Below are positions 9,875 through 19,845 of a stretch of DNA of 64,000 bases, piece by piece. A program made the translations under genes and the position numbers. Source of the DNA: an uncultured SAR86 cluster bacterium (GTDB lineage Bacteria > Pseudomonadota > Gammaproteobacteria > Magnimaribacterales > Magnimaribacteraceae). Position 1 is the first letter of the stretch; each line of letters begins with the position of its first letter. Location of the stretch: assembly GCA_902532015.1 (NCBI GenBank), contig CACAGI010000003.1, positions 1 to 64,000 of the forward strand, read 5' to 3'. The notes below the pieces were generated by a model, which saw only the letters and a program-made list of their open reading frames with translations, was not told the origin of the DNA and searched no databases.

Positions 9875-10915
9875 ATGAAGAAAGCATTTTTTGGGATTTT
9901 TTATGCCTTCATTTCTCTGCATTTATTGGCAGTTAACGATGAGCTAATATTAGCTGAAGATTTTCCAAAAAAATTATCCGAATTTACCTTTTTTAATGAT
10001 AAATCAGCACAAGTTCCAGCTGAAGGAGTCATTCCTTATGATTTAATTTCAACTCTCTTCTCGGACTACTCTTACAAACAAAGATGGGTGTACGTTCCTA
10101 AAAATAAGAAAGCTGAATATAGAGAAGATTGGGTTTTCGATTTCCCAGTAGGATCTGTTCTTATTAAGACATTTTATTATCTACATGACGAAAGAAATCC
10201 AGAGTTAGGAAAAAATCTTCTAGAGACAAGATTATTAATACGTAAAGAAGATCAGTGGCATGCCGTTTCTTATGCTTGGAATGAAGAGCAAAATGAAGCT
10301 TTTATTAAAAAAGCTGGAAAAACTATCAAAACTTCATGGATAGACGAGTTTGGAGAAGAAAGGCAGGTTAGGTATAGAGTTCCAAATAAGAATCAATGCA
10401 AAGAATGCCATGCATCCAATGATTTGATAACTCCAATAGGTCCTAAAGCTAGAAACTTAAATAAACTCTACAATTATGACGATGGGTCGTTTAACCAATT
10501 AACTTATTGGATTAAAAAAGACTTTATTGATTCTGTTCCGATAAATATTAAATCACCAGTGGATTGGACTAATGAAGATTTAGATTTAGACAGCAGAGTT
10601 AGGTCGTACTTAGATATCAATTGTGGCCATTGTCATGCCACTACGGGGGTTGCTAATTCAACTGGTCTATATCTGCATTTAAACGAAGATAGAGACATGC
10701 ACTTAGGTATTTATAAGAAACCGGTAGCAACGGGTAGAGGAAGTGGAGGAAATCTATATTCTTTAGTGCCAGGTAAGCCAGAAGAATCTATAATGCTGTA
10801 CAGAATGATCTCAAAAGATCCAGGAGTCATGATGCCCGAGTCAGGGAGGTCTTTAACGCATCAAGAAGCTATAGTGATGGTAAGAGATTGGATTATGCAA
10901 ATGGATAAAAGATGA
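9875..10915 (+). CDS. Secreted diheme c-type cytochrome-like protein (resembles the SO2930/HNE_0200 family)
   Basis: Signal peptide; two CXXCH motifs (CKECH, CGHCH); C-terminal MMPESGR with a potential Met ligand; adjacent to a beta-helix gene. Confidence 0.82.
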   Translation: MKKAFFGIFYAFISLHLLAVNDELILAEDFPKKLSEFTFFNDKSAQVPAEGVIPYDLISTLFSDYSYKQRWVYVPKNKKAEYREDWVFDFPVGSVLIKTFYYLHDERNPELGKNLLETRLLIRKEDQWHAVSYAWNEEQNEAFIKKAGKTIKTSWIDEFGEERQVRYRVPNKNQCKECHASNDLITPIGPKARNLNKLYNYDDGSFNQLTYWIKKDFIDSVPINIKSPVDWTNEDLDLDSRVRSYLDINCGHCHATTGVANSTGLYLHLNEDRDMHLGIYKKPVATGRGSGGNLYSLVPGKPEESIMLYRMISKDPGVMMPESGRSLTHQEAIVMVRDWIMQMDKR

Positions 10916-12057
10916 GCGATAAAGAAGATTTACTAAATAATCTTAAAATTGATAGAAGTGCTCCGCCCGCTGAGGATCCTATGAGCCCTCAAGTTAGATA
11001 CGGAATATTAGGAGCTATATCAGTTCTAATAGTATTCGGATGGCTATTTTTTACTGGTGAAGAGCCTTTAGAGGTGACAACCTTCACCGTCAAAGAGGTA
11101 AATCAAAATAACATGTCCACTTCAAGCATTCTCGATGCTTCTGGTTATGTTACAGCAAGAAGGCAAGCAACCGTATCTTCTAAGATCACGGGAAAAGTCT
11201 TGAAAGTTTATATAGAAGAAGGCGATTTAGTTGAAGAGGGTCAGCTATTAGCACAATTGGATGATAGTACTTATGTAGCTGAAATGAATTATGCTGAAGC
11301 GCAATTTAAAGAAGCAAAAAGGATATTCAATAGAACCAATGAATTGATGGAAGGGCAATTGGCTAGCCAAGCTTCATTGGACGCGGCAAGAGCTAACATG
11401 GATGCTTTAGAAGCTCTTTTCAATGTCAGAAAACAATTAGTCTCTGATATGAAAATACGAGCTCCTTTTGGAGGAGTTGTTGTCTTTAAAGCTGCACAAC
11501 CAGGCGAGATGGTATCACCTGTATCTGCAGGAGGTGGTTTCACTAAAACAGGTATTTGTTCGATTGTTGATATGGATTCTCTGGAAATTGAGGTAGATGT
11601 AAATGAAGCCTTTATCAATAGAGTCGTGCCTGGACAACCAGCTGTAGCTAATCTAAATGCTTATCCAAAATGGGACATACCTGCAAAAGTTATTGCAATT
11701 ATTCCTACGGCGGACAGAAATAAAGCAACAGTAAAAGTAAGGATAGGCTTAATAGAAAAAGATGAAAGAGTCTTGCCTGACATGGGCGCAAGAGTTTCTT
11801 TTTTAAGAAAGGTAGAGGAAACAGAAAATCAAGTTAAGAAAGAAGGTGTTATGGTACCTCTTAACGCAGTAGGAGAGATGGATGGCGCTAGCTATGTGCT
11901 TATAGTCTCCAAAGGAAAAGTAAAGCTTAACGAAGTGGAGGTTGCAGAGGAAACTAGTAATTACGCTAGAATAATTTCAGGACTATCTTCAGGTTTGAAA
12001 GTGGTGGCAAGGTTTGACTACGAGTTAGAAGACGGTCAAAAAGTAACAATCAATTAA
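10912..12057 (+). CDS. Periplasmic adaptor (membrane fusion) protein of an efflux-type ABC system
   Basis: Single N-terminal TM segment; SGYVTARRQATVSSKITGKVLKVYIEEGDLVEEGQLLAQLD lipoyl/hairpin domain; overlaps upstream CDS by 4 nt. Confidence 0.9.
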   Translation: MSDKEDLLNNLKIDRSAPPAEDPMSPQVRYGILGAISVLIVFGWLFFTGEEPLEVTTFTVKEVNQNNMSTSSILDASGYVTARRQATVSSKITGKVLKVYIEEGDLVEEGQLLAQLDDSTYVAEMNYAEAQFKEAKRIFNRTNELMEGQLASQASLDAARANMDALEALFNVRKQLVSDMKIRAPFGGVVVFKAAQPGEMVSPVSAGGGFTKTGICSIVDMDSLEIEVDVNEAFINRVVPGQPAVANLNAYPKWDIPAKVIAIIPTADRNKATVKVRIGLIEKDERVLPDMGARVSFLRKVEETENQVKKEGVMVPLNAVGEMDGASYVLIVSKGKVKLNEVEVAEETSNYARIISGLSSGLKVVARFDYELEDGQKVTIN

Positions 12058-12062
12058 AGGAG

Positions 12063-12743
12063 TTGTATATGAGTAATCTCATAGAAGTTCAATCAGTAAA
12101 TAAAACTTACAAAAGAGGTGAAGAGACTTTAGTCGTGTTAGATGACTTAAGTCTTGAAGTACAAAAAGGAGATTTTTTAGCTTTAATGGGCCCTTCAGGA
12201 TCAGGAAAGTCTACCTTATTGAACTTAATTGGAGGATTAGATACCCCAACATCTGGTCAGATAGTGGTTAATGAACGACATCTGGAAACCATGAATGCGT
12301 CTGCTTTAAGTACATGGAGAGCTAACAATGTTGGCTTTATATTTCAGTTTTATAACTTATTACCAGTATTGACCGCTCATAAGAACGTAGAGATACCACT
12401 TCTTTTAACCGGCTTATCTGGATCTCAAAGAAAAGATCATGTTTCCACTGCTCTAAATGTAGTTGGCTTATCCGATAGAGGAGGACATAAACCGAATGAA
12501 CTTTCAGGCGGACAACAACAAAGGGTAGCTATTGCTAGAGCACTTGTTTCGGATCCTGATATATTGGTTTGTGATGAGCCGACAGGTGATTTAGATAGGA
12601 ACACAGCTACTGAAATTTTAGATCTTCTCCAAATACTTAATCGAGATCACGGCAAAACTATTCTTATGGTTACTCACGATCCAGTAGCGGCTGATTCAGC
12701 CAAAAGAACCCTGCATTTAGATAAAGGAAAGCTTACTCACTAA
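12063..12743 (+). CDS. ABC transporter ATP-binding protein (LolD/MacB type)
   Basis: Walker A GPSGSGKST; LSGGQQQRVAIARALV signature; DEPTGDLD. Confidence 0.95.
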   Translation: MYMSNLIEVQSVNKTYKRGEETLVVLDDLSLEVQKGDFLALMGPSGSGKSTLLNLIGGLDTPTSGQIVVNERHLETMNASALSTWRANNVGFIFQFYNLLPVLTAHKNVEIPLLLTGLSGSQRKDHVSTALNVVGLSDRGGHKPNELSGGQQQRVAIARALVSDPDILVCDEPTGDLDRNTATEILDLLQILNRDHGKTILMVTHDPVAADSAKRTLHLDKGKLTH

Positions 12744-13894
12744 TGTATTGGACCCTAGTTAAGATTGGGTTAATAAGGAAAAGGCTTAGAACTTTCCTTA
12801 CGATCATGTCTATGTTCATAGCTTTTTGGCTATACGGAACATTGAACACATTCTCTGGAGTGTTTACTGGTGGTGTCGATGGTCTTAGCGCAGAGAATAT
12901 TATGGTCATGCCCAGGTATGACATGTTTGGAAAGCTACCTTATTCTCATGTTTCTTTTGTTGAGGATATTGAAGGAGTTGATGAAGTCATGTACATGGAC
13001 TTTTTAATGTCAGACTCTATAGAAAGCATGATGGATGGTGTTGTTTATGCAGTTAGTCCAAACTTTTTTGAAGTATACGATCGTTTTGATGCTGATGAAG
13101 AAGCTCTTACTGCAATGATTAACAACCCCAATGCAACCATAGTGGGCAAACTAATGGCCGAGACCAAAGGATTAGAAATTGGAGATATGTTAGCTATCAA
13201 ATCCAATTCAATGAATTCTGACGGGACATACAATTGGTCTTTTCAGGTAGTTGGGTTTTATACCGTTGAGAAAATAAAAGGCGATGAAATGGGTGCTGTT
13301 ATTAATTGGAATAGTTTTGATGAGGCAAGACTAAGCCAAAAAGGAACGGTAGGTTATATTATGGCTAAAGCTTCTGATCCTTCTTTATCAGATGAGATTA
13401 GCGATATTATTGACGAAAGGTTTATAAACTCTCCGTATGCAACTCGAACAGGTCCTGAATCTGCCGTAGCGGCGGAAATGGCAGGAGAGATTGCTGATGT
13501 AGAATTAATAGTTAATGCCATACTGTTATCAGTGTTTTTTACTATTTTACTGGTTTCAGGTAATACCATGGCCCAATCCATAAGAGAAAGAACTAATGAT
13601 ATTGGAGTCTTAAAATGCTTAGGCTACAAAGATAAAGTCATTTTCTTTTCAGTTATACTAGAGGCCATAACAATCTGTTTTGCTGCAGTGATTAGTGGTT
13701 TACTTTTTACTTTGATTCTAATTCCAGTGATTGAAATTTCTAGCGGAGGTTTATTGGATGACTTAATTAGCGTAAGGTCTTCCACTGTATTCGGTGCTTT
13801 TTTAGCAGGTTTAATAATTGCTTTTATGGCTGCGGCAGTTCCAGCTTATCAATCACTTAGATTAAAGGTAGTAGATGCCTTAAGAGAAGGCTAG
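12743..13894 (+). CDS. ABC transporter permease (FtsX/MacB-like)
   Basis: N-terminal TM plus C-terminal TM bundle; SIRERTNDIGVLKCLGYKDKVIFF; LRLKVVDALREG C-terminus. Confidence 0.92.
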   Translation: MYWTLVKIGLIRKRLRTFLTIMSMFIAFWLYGTLNTFSGVFTGGVDGLSAENIMVMPRYDMFGKLPYSHVSFVEDIEGVDEVMYMDFLMSDSIESMMDGVVYAVSPNFFEVYDRFDADEEALTAMINNPNATIVGKLMAETKGLEIGDMLAIKSNSMNSDGTYNWSFQVVGFYTVEKIKGDEMGAVINWNSFDEARLSQKGTVGYIMAKASDPSLSDEISDIIDERFINSPYATRTGPESAVAAEMAGEIADVELIVNAILLSVFFTILLVSGNTMAQSIRERTNDIGVLKCLGYKDKVIFFSVILEAITICFAAVISGLLFTLILIPVIEISSGGLLDDLISVRSSTVFGAFLAGLIIAFMAAAVPAYQSLRLKVVDALREG

Positions 13895-13896
13895 TT

Positions 13897-15049
13897 ATGA
13901 AGTACTGGACAATTGTAAAAGCCGCATTAACCAGAAAAAAGATTAGGACTTTCATGACCGTCGCTTCTATCGCAACTGCTTTCTTATTATTTTCTTTAGG
14001 GAGATCAGTAGCAGTAGCATTTACCAATGAAGTTGATTATGCAGGAAAAGATAGGCTTGTTGTCTCTTCTAAACTTTCTTTTACGCAAGCCATGCCAATG
14101 GCTTATGCCAATAGAATAGAAGCAATAGAAGGAGTAGATCAAGTAGCTTGGCGGCAATGGTTTGGAGGAACGTACATAGATAGATCCAATTTCTTTCCAA
14201 AGTGGCCTGTACCAGATAGTTATTTTGATGTTTTTCCTGAATTTATTATAAGTGAGGGTGGCAGAGAAGCTTTTTCACAGAATATACAAGGGATGATTGC
14301 TGGAGCTGATTTAGCAGAGCGATATGGATGGAAAATAGGGGACAGAATACCCATTATTGGAGACATCTGGGTCAAGAGTGATAACTCAAATAACTGGGAA
14401 TTTGATTTGGTAGGAACGTTCACTAATGCAAACGGTGGAGAGCAAGATGAAGCCTACATCAATTGGAAATATTTTGATGAATCTCGAGCATTTGAAAAAG
14501 GATTAGTGGGGCAATTTGCAGTCAAAATAAGAGACCCAAATCAAGCAGAAGAAATCGCAAAAGATATTGATGCTTTATTTGCAAATTCACCTGATGAGAC
14601 GAAAACTTCTACAGAAGAGGCATTCAGTAGAATGTTTGCAGAGCAGGTAGGAGATATTGGATTCATCATTAATTCTGTTTTGGCCGCCTCTTTTTTTTAC
14701 TATTCTTTTATTAACAGCAAACACTATGAGTCAAGCAGTCCGAGAAAGAACAAATGAGTTAGGTGTGCTTAAATCAATAGGATACCCAGATATACTAATA
14801 ATGATCTTTGTCTTGATGGAATCCATGTTCCTTTGTGTGATTGGCGCAGCTATTGGGGTGGTAATTGCCTTTGCTTTGTTCCCATTCTTTTCTGGCGTGG
14901 CTTTAGGGTTTGCTGGGCAAATAGAGTTTTCATTTTCAATAGTCTTGAGTGCCCTAGCTTTGGCTTTATTAACCGCTACTATTTCTGGACTGTTACCAGC
15001 TTACTCAGCCATGAGATTAAATGTAGTCGATGCATTGAGGAAAAATTAA
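13897..15049 (+). pseudogene. ABC transporter permease (FtsX/MacB-like), interrupted by an apparent +1 frameshift at a T8 run (14691-14698)
   Basis: ORF 13897-14757 (N-terminal part) and ORF 14657-15049 (C-terminal part, FFTILLLTANTMSQAVRERTNELGVLKSIGYPDIL) together match the upstream paralogue; removing one T restores one frame. Confidence 0.85.
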
Positions 15050-15050
15050 T

Positions 15051-16235
15051 ATGAGTTTCATTAGACAGGTCCTATCTATAACTAGAATGAATTTACAGAG
15101 TGTCATTGAACGCTCCGGAGCTTCAATAGTAATTATTGTTGGTATTGCAGGCTCTGTAGCAGTAATGGTTTCTCTATTGGCTATGGGAGAAGGATTAAGT
15201 TCGACTATTTCAAATACTGGTCAAGAAGACAGAGTGATTATCTTACGTGATGGTTCAAATTCTGAATTAAGTAGTGGGTTAGGAATGCAAGAAGTAGACA
15301 TTATCCTTAATTCCCCAGGCGTAAGGGAAGAGAACGGAGATCCACTAGTGGCCGGTGAGATTTATGCCATTATCGATTTAAAGAAGAAAGGTGCTGAGTC
15401 AACCTCTAATCTTCCATTCAGGGGAGTACAACAAACTAGTTTTAGTATTCGACCTGAACTTGAGATTGTAGATGGAAGAAATTTTAATACCGGTACGGCT
15501 GAAGTCATAATAGGCAAAGGAGCTTATGATCAATATGACGGAGTAGAAATAGGAGATCAAATAAAAGTAAGGGATGGTTTTGTTACTGTAGTGGGAATTT
15601 TTAGCACTGGTGGAGATGTTCATGAATCGGAGATTTGGGGAGATTTACCTATTACACAAAATATTTTCAGGAGAGAAGGAAGCGTTTCAAGTGCCATCGT
15701 TAGATTGCAGAGTAAAGATACCTTTGATGATCTTGGTATTTATATTGAGAACTATCCAAGTCTAGAGTTAAGAGTTCTAACAGAATTAGAGTTTTTCGAT
15801 AGTCAGGCTTCAGGTTCTGAACTAATTAAAATTTTTGGACAAGTAGTAGGCTATATAATGGCTGTTGGTGCAATATTTGCTGCATTAAATACCATGTATA
15901 GCGCTGTCTCTACTAGGTTAGTAGAAATTGGAACTTTAAGAGCCTTGGGCTTCAAAGGATCTACAGTGCTTGTCTCTTTGATGATTGAAGCAATGATCTT
16001 AGCTACCATAGGAGGCTTATTAGGAGCTGGAATAGCTTATGTTCTTTTTAACGGATATACCGTCTCTACCTTAGCTGGGGGTTCTTTTACCCAAACCGCA
16101 TTTGCATTTGCTGTTACTGGGGATGTAATTCAACAAGGTATGAGTTTAGCCCTGACAGTGGGTCTTATAGGAGGTGTTTTTCCAGCCTTTAATGCTGCCA
16201 GAAGAGATATAACCGAAGCCTTGCGATCTATTTAA
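15051..16235 (+). CDS. ABC transporter permease (FtsX/MacB-like)
   Basis: AVSTRLVEIGTLRALGFKGSTVLVSLMIEAM; FPAFNAARRDITEALRSI C-terminus. Confidence 0.92.
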   Translation: MSFIRQVLSITRMNLQSVIERSGASIVIIVGIAGSVAVMVSLLAMGEGLSSTISNTGQEDRVIILRDGSNSELSSGLGMQEVDIILNSPGVREENGDPLVAGEIYAIIDLKKKGAESTSNLPFRGVQQTSFSIRPELEIVDGRNFNTGTAEVIIGKGAYDQYDGVEIGDQIKVRDGFVTVVGIFSTGGDVHESEIWGDLPITQNIFRREGSVSSAIVRLQSKDTFDDLGIYIENYPSLELRVLTELEFFDSQASGSELIKIFGQVVGYIMAVGAIFAALNTMYSAVSTRLVEIGTLRALGFKGSTVLVSLMIEAMILATIGGLLGAGIAYVLFNGYTVSTLAGGSFTQTAFAFAVTGDVIQQGMSLALTVGLIGGVFPAFNAARRDITEALRSI

Positions 16236-16719
16236 GAACCAATTCTTTTTTACTCAACAGAAGGCCATTATTATCTGCGTAAACATAATCACCTGATTGA
16301 AAGGTGAGTCCTCCAAAAGATATGTCTACTCCAACTTCGCCTTGGTTTTTCTTTTCGCTTCTAACTGGCATAGTGCCTAAGGCCTGAACTCCTATATCTA
16401 GAGTTTCAATAATATCCACATCTCTTATATATCCATTTATAACAACGCCGCTCCAATTATTTTGCACTCCCGCTTCAGCAATCATGTCTCCTAGTAAGGC
16501 AACCGTGTTGACAGCATTAGCATCCACTACCAAAACTTTCCCATCACCTTCTGAATTTAATAGTTCTTTCACAAAAGAATTATCATTAGGGCATTGAAGT
16601 GTTTCAATTTTTCCCCAGAAGATTTTTTTCCCCCCTAAGTTTTTTAGAATAGGGGAGAGAGCTTTAACCTCTGGATTTTCGTCAGATAAGTCTGGAGTGC
16701 TAAAAAGCATAGAAATCAA
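16228..16719 (-). CDS. rraA: RraA family protein (regulator of RNase E activity / aldolase-like)
   Basis: VLVVDANAVNTVALLGDMIAEAGVQNNWSGVVINGYIRDVDIIETLDIGVQALGT. Confidence 0.9.
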   Translation of the reverse strand: MISMLFSTPDLSDENPEVKALSPILKNLGGKKIFWGKIETLQCPNDNSFVKELLNSEGDGKVLVVDANAVNTVALLGDMIAEAGVQNNWSGVVINGYIRDVDIIETLDIGVQALGTMPVRSEKKNQGEVGVDISFGGLTFQSGDYVYADNNGLLLSKKELVLK

Positions 16720-16721
16720 TT

Positions 16722-18437
16722 TTATGCGCTTATTGATTCAGCAGTTCTTTCGCCTCTTAAGACAGTACCAGGCAGTTCACCGGTAGCTTCATCATTTTTG
16801 AAGGTTACGATCCCACTTTTAATAGTAGATATATAGCCACCAGCTTTTTGAATAATTCTTCTACTTCCAGTCGGAAGATCATGAACCATTTCAGGCTTAT
16901 ATACACACAAATTTTCATGATCAATGATGTTTATATCAGCCATATAACCTTCCTTAATTTGTCCTCTATCCATTAAGCCAAAAGTTTCTGCAGTCTCTTT
17001 AGTTTGTTTTCTTACAAGAAATTCTAAAGGAATTTTTTCTCCTTTGACCCTGTCTCTAGTGTAATGAGCTATATTCCAAGTTGGCATACTAGCATCACAA
17101 ATAAGACCACAATGTGCACCTCCGTCACTAAGCCCCGCAACTGAGCTTTCAAATTCCATCATCATTTTGTATGTATCTAGATTATGATTAGGATAGGGAG
17201 AAAAAGGAGCCCATATGAAAGTTTTTCCTTCATTTTTGAGTAATTCTTCATACATTACTTCCATGACTGACTTATTTGAGCTTTCAGCTATACCAGCAAT
17301 ACTGGCATCATACGAAGGTTCATAGTCTGGTATTTCATTCATAGGGAATTGCTTATCAAAGGACATCATCAGAGTGTAGATCATATGATTTTTATCTACC
17401 GCGGGTTCTTCAGAAAGCATCTTTTGTTTGAAGGATTCCTCTTTCATAGCAGCCACTTTTTCCTCTAAAGTTTTGTCTGCTATTTCTGCATAACTAGGAT
17501 GAGCAATAAAAGGATGAACTGTCGACTCTAAGCTAAAAAGCATGCCAGTGGGTCTTCCTGGGAATTGAGGTCTTATTTTTACACCCTTAGGAAAATTCTC
17601 TTCACAATATTTCCATGTTTCAACTGGATTACCACCTGTCTGAGCATAAGTTAGAGTTCTATCAGACTTTTCTACAAATTCTTTAACCCAGTCTAATTCA
17701 ATATCTTGATCCATCCAGTCAGAGACTATTTCTAAGGTACCTTGACCAAGATCAGCAATGGTATTGGCAATCTTTCTCATTTCTTTAGCTGTCGCCTCAG
17801 TTCCAGGAACATATTCCCCAAATTTATCTCTATGCAGGTATGTTCTAGAAGTACTAAATCCCAGAGCACCTGCCTCAATGGCTTCCCTGGTTATTTTTGC
17901 CATTTCAGCTATTTCACTATCAGAGGCTTCTTCTTTACCTTGGCATCTATCCATTCCCATAACATAAGATCTAATTGGCCCATGTCCAATCATTGCTCCA
18001 ATATCCATGGCATAATTATTTTTCCCAATTGAATCAAGATACTCAGGGAAGCTTTCCCAGTCCCAACTTACTCCTTCATTAAGGGCTACTCCTGGAATGT
18101 CCTCTACTCCTTCCATAAGTTGAACTAAAAACTCTTCTGTACCAGGTTTTACAGGTGCAAAACCTACACCACAATTACCCATAACCACTGTAGTGACCCC
18201 GTGCCAACAAGAAGGAGTTAAGTAGGAATCCCAACAAACTTGGCCATCGTAGTGAGTATGAATGTCTACCCAGCCAGGTGTGACTAGATGACCTTCGGCA
18301 TCTATTTCTTCTTTCCCTTGATCTTTTATAAAACCAATTTTAGTAATTCTGTCTCCATCGATAGCAATATCACCCATAAAGGCTTCATTACCGCTTCCAT
18401 CGACTATTTTTCCGTTTCTTATGACTAAATCATGCAT
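16722..18437 (-). CDS. D-aminoacylase / N-acyl-D-amino-acid deacylase-type amidohydrolase
   Basis: VTPGWVDIHTHYDGQVCWDSYLTPSCWHGVTTVVMGNCGVGFAP; ALGFSTSRTYLHRDKFGEYVPGT. Confidence 0.87.
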   Translation of the reverse strand: MHDLVIRNGKIVDGSGNEAFMGDIAIDGDRITKIGFIKDQGKEEIDAEGHLVTPGWVDIHTHYDGQVCWDSYLTPSCWHGVTTVVMGNCGVGFAPVKPGTEEFLVQLMEGVEDIPGVALNEGVSWDWESFPEYLDSIGKNNYAMDIGAMIGHGPIRSYVMGMDRCQGKEEASDSEIAEMAKITREAIEAGALGFSTSRTYLHRDKFGEYVPGTEATAKEMRKIANTIADLGQGTLEIVSDWMDQDIELDWVKEFVEKSDRTLTYAQTGGNPVETWKYCEENFPKGVKIRPQFPGRPTGMLFSLESTVHPFIAHPSYAEIADKTLEEKVAAMKEESFKQKMLSEEPAVDKNHMIYTLMMSFDKQFPMNEIPDYEPSYDASIAGIAESSNKSVMEVMYEELLKNEGKTFIWAPFSPYPNHNLDTYKMMMEFESSVAGLSDGGAHCGLICDASMPTWNIAHYTRDRVKGEKIPLEFLVRKQTKETAETFGLMDRGQIKEGYMADINIIDHENLCVYKPEMVHDLPTGSRRIIQKAGGYISTIKSGIVTFKNDEATGELPGTVLRGERTAESISA

Positions 18438-18566
18438 TTTGATTCCCTCTATACTTATATTTCTTAATAATAATCCTTTTTTGATCTACTTAAAACTTAA
18501 TTGCAGTTTATTGTACGTCTGTTTTAATAGTTCTATATAAGATTGAATATATCTAGGAAAGAAAAA

Positions 18567-19769
18567 ATGAAAGTAGTAAGCCCTGAATCTGTAGGATTGG
18601 ATTCATCAATATTAGAAAATGTTAGATCATATTTAGAAGAGACTTACGTTAGTCAGGGTAAATATGTTGGAACTTTAACCCTCGTAGCTAGAAAGGGTGA
18701 GATTGCTTATCTAGATGCTCTTGGTTTTATGGATAGAGAAGACCAAAGACCCATGCAGACCGATACCATTTTTAGAATTTACTCCATGACAAAAGCAGTG
18801 ACTAGCATAGCTGTAATGCAATTATTAGAACAAAGTAAGTTTAGACTAGATGACCCTGTGTATTGGTATATTCCTTCTTTTAAAGACTTAAGAGTTTTTC
18901 AAGCAGGAGAATATCCCAATTTCATTACTTCAAGACCAAAAAGGCATATGTCAATAAGAGATTTACTCACACATATGTCAGGACTTACCTACGGTTTTAT
19001 GTATAGAACTAATGTAGATTCAGCTTATAGAAAAATAAATAGCCAATCTCCAAAAAATTTAGATGATTTTATTGAAGCTGTTTCTAAAATGCCTTTGGAA
19101 TTTTCTCCAGGAGATAAATGGAACTATTCTATCTCGACAGATGTTTTAGGATATTTAGTTGAGCAAATATCAGGACTCAAATTAGATGAATATTTTAAAA
19201 AATATATATTTGAGCCACTTGGCATGGTAGATACGGATTTTACTTGTCCTAAGGAAAAGCTGGACAGGTTAGCTTCTTTATATGAACACAATCCTTCGGG
19301 AGAACCAAGATTTATGGAAACCCCTGCTTTAGATGTAACTTACTTATCTGGAGGAGGAGGTTTGTTTTCCACAATGTCTGATTACTATCATTTTGCTTCT
19401 ATGCTTTTAAACCAGGGTGAGCTTAATGGAAAGAGAATCATCGGAAGAAAAACAATTGAATTAATGACAACAAATCATCTACCAGATGGAAAGGATTTGA
19501 CAGAAATGAGTGAGTCCGCATTTAGTGAAACTCCTTATGCAGGAGTAGGCTTTGGACTAGGATTTTCTGTTATGTTGGATCCAGCTAAATCCCAAACCCT
19601 CAGCGATATAGGAGAGTTTGGTTGGGGCGGTATGGCAAGTACGGTTTTTTTTATTAACCCTAAAGAAGATATGTTGGTTATATTCATGACTCAACTTATT
19701 CCATCTTCTACTTATCAAGTACGAAGGGAGCTAAGATCTTTAATATATTCTGCCTTGAGGCCAGAATAA
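18567..19769 (+). CDS. Serine hydrolase, class C beta-lactamase-like
   Basis: SMTKAVTSIAVMQLLEQ (SxxK), YSISTDVLGYLVEQISG (YxN-like); ATG at 18567 preceded by AGGAAAG; ORF call at 18543 uses an upstream TTG. Confidence 0.88.
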   Translation: MKVVSPESVGLDSSILENVRSYLEETYVSQGKYVGTLTLVARKGEIAYLDALGFMDREDQRPMQTDTIFRIYSMTKAVTSIAVMQLLEQSKFRLDDPVYWYIPSFKDLRVFQAGEYPNFITSRPKRHMSIRDLLTHMSGLTYGFMYRTNVDSAYRKINSQSPKNLDDFIEAVSKMPLEFSPGDKWNYSISTDVLGYLVEQISGLKLDEYFKKYIFEPLGMVDTDFTCPKEKLDRLASLYEHNPSGEPRFMETPALDVTYLSGGGGLFSTMSDYYHFASMLLNQGELNGKRIIGRKTIELMTTNHLPDGKDLTEMSESAFSETPYAGVGFGLGFSVMLDPAKSQTLSDIGEFGWGGMASTVFFINPKEDMLVIFMTQLIPSSTYQVRRELRSLIYSALRPE

Positions 19770-19845
19770 AGCTGATGCCATTAAAGCTTCTGATTAAGAT
19801 AACTTTCGTGTAAAGTTTAATTCATAATATATTTAGGAGAAAAAA

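Noticed and set aside
14833-15054. ORF 14833-15054 (+), 73 aa
   Set aside because: Alternative frame within the C-terminal part of the frameshifted permease.
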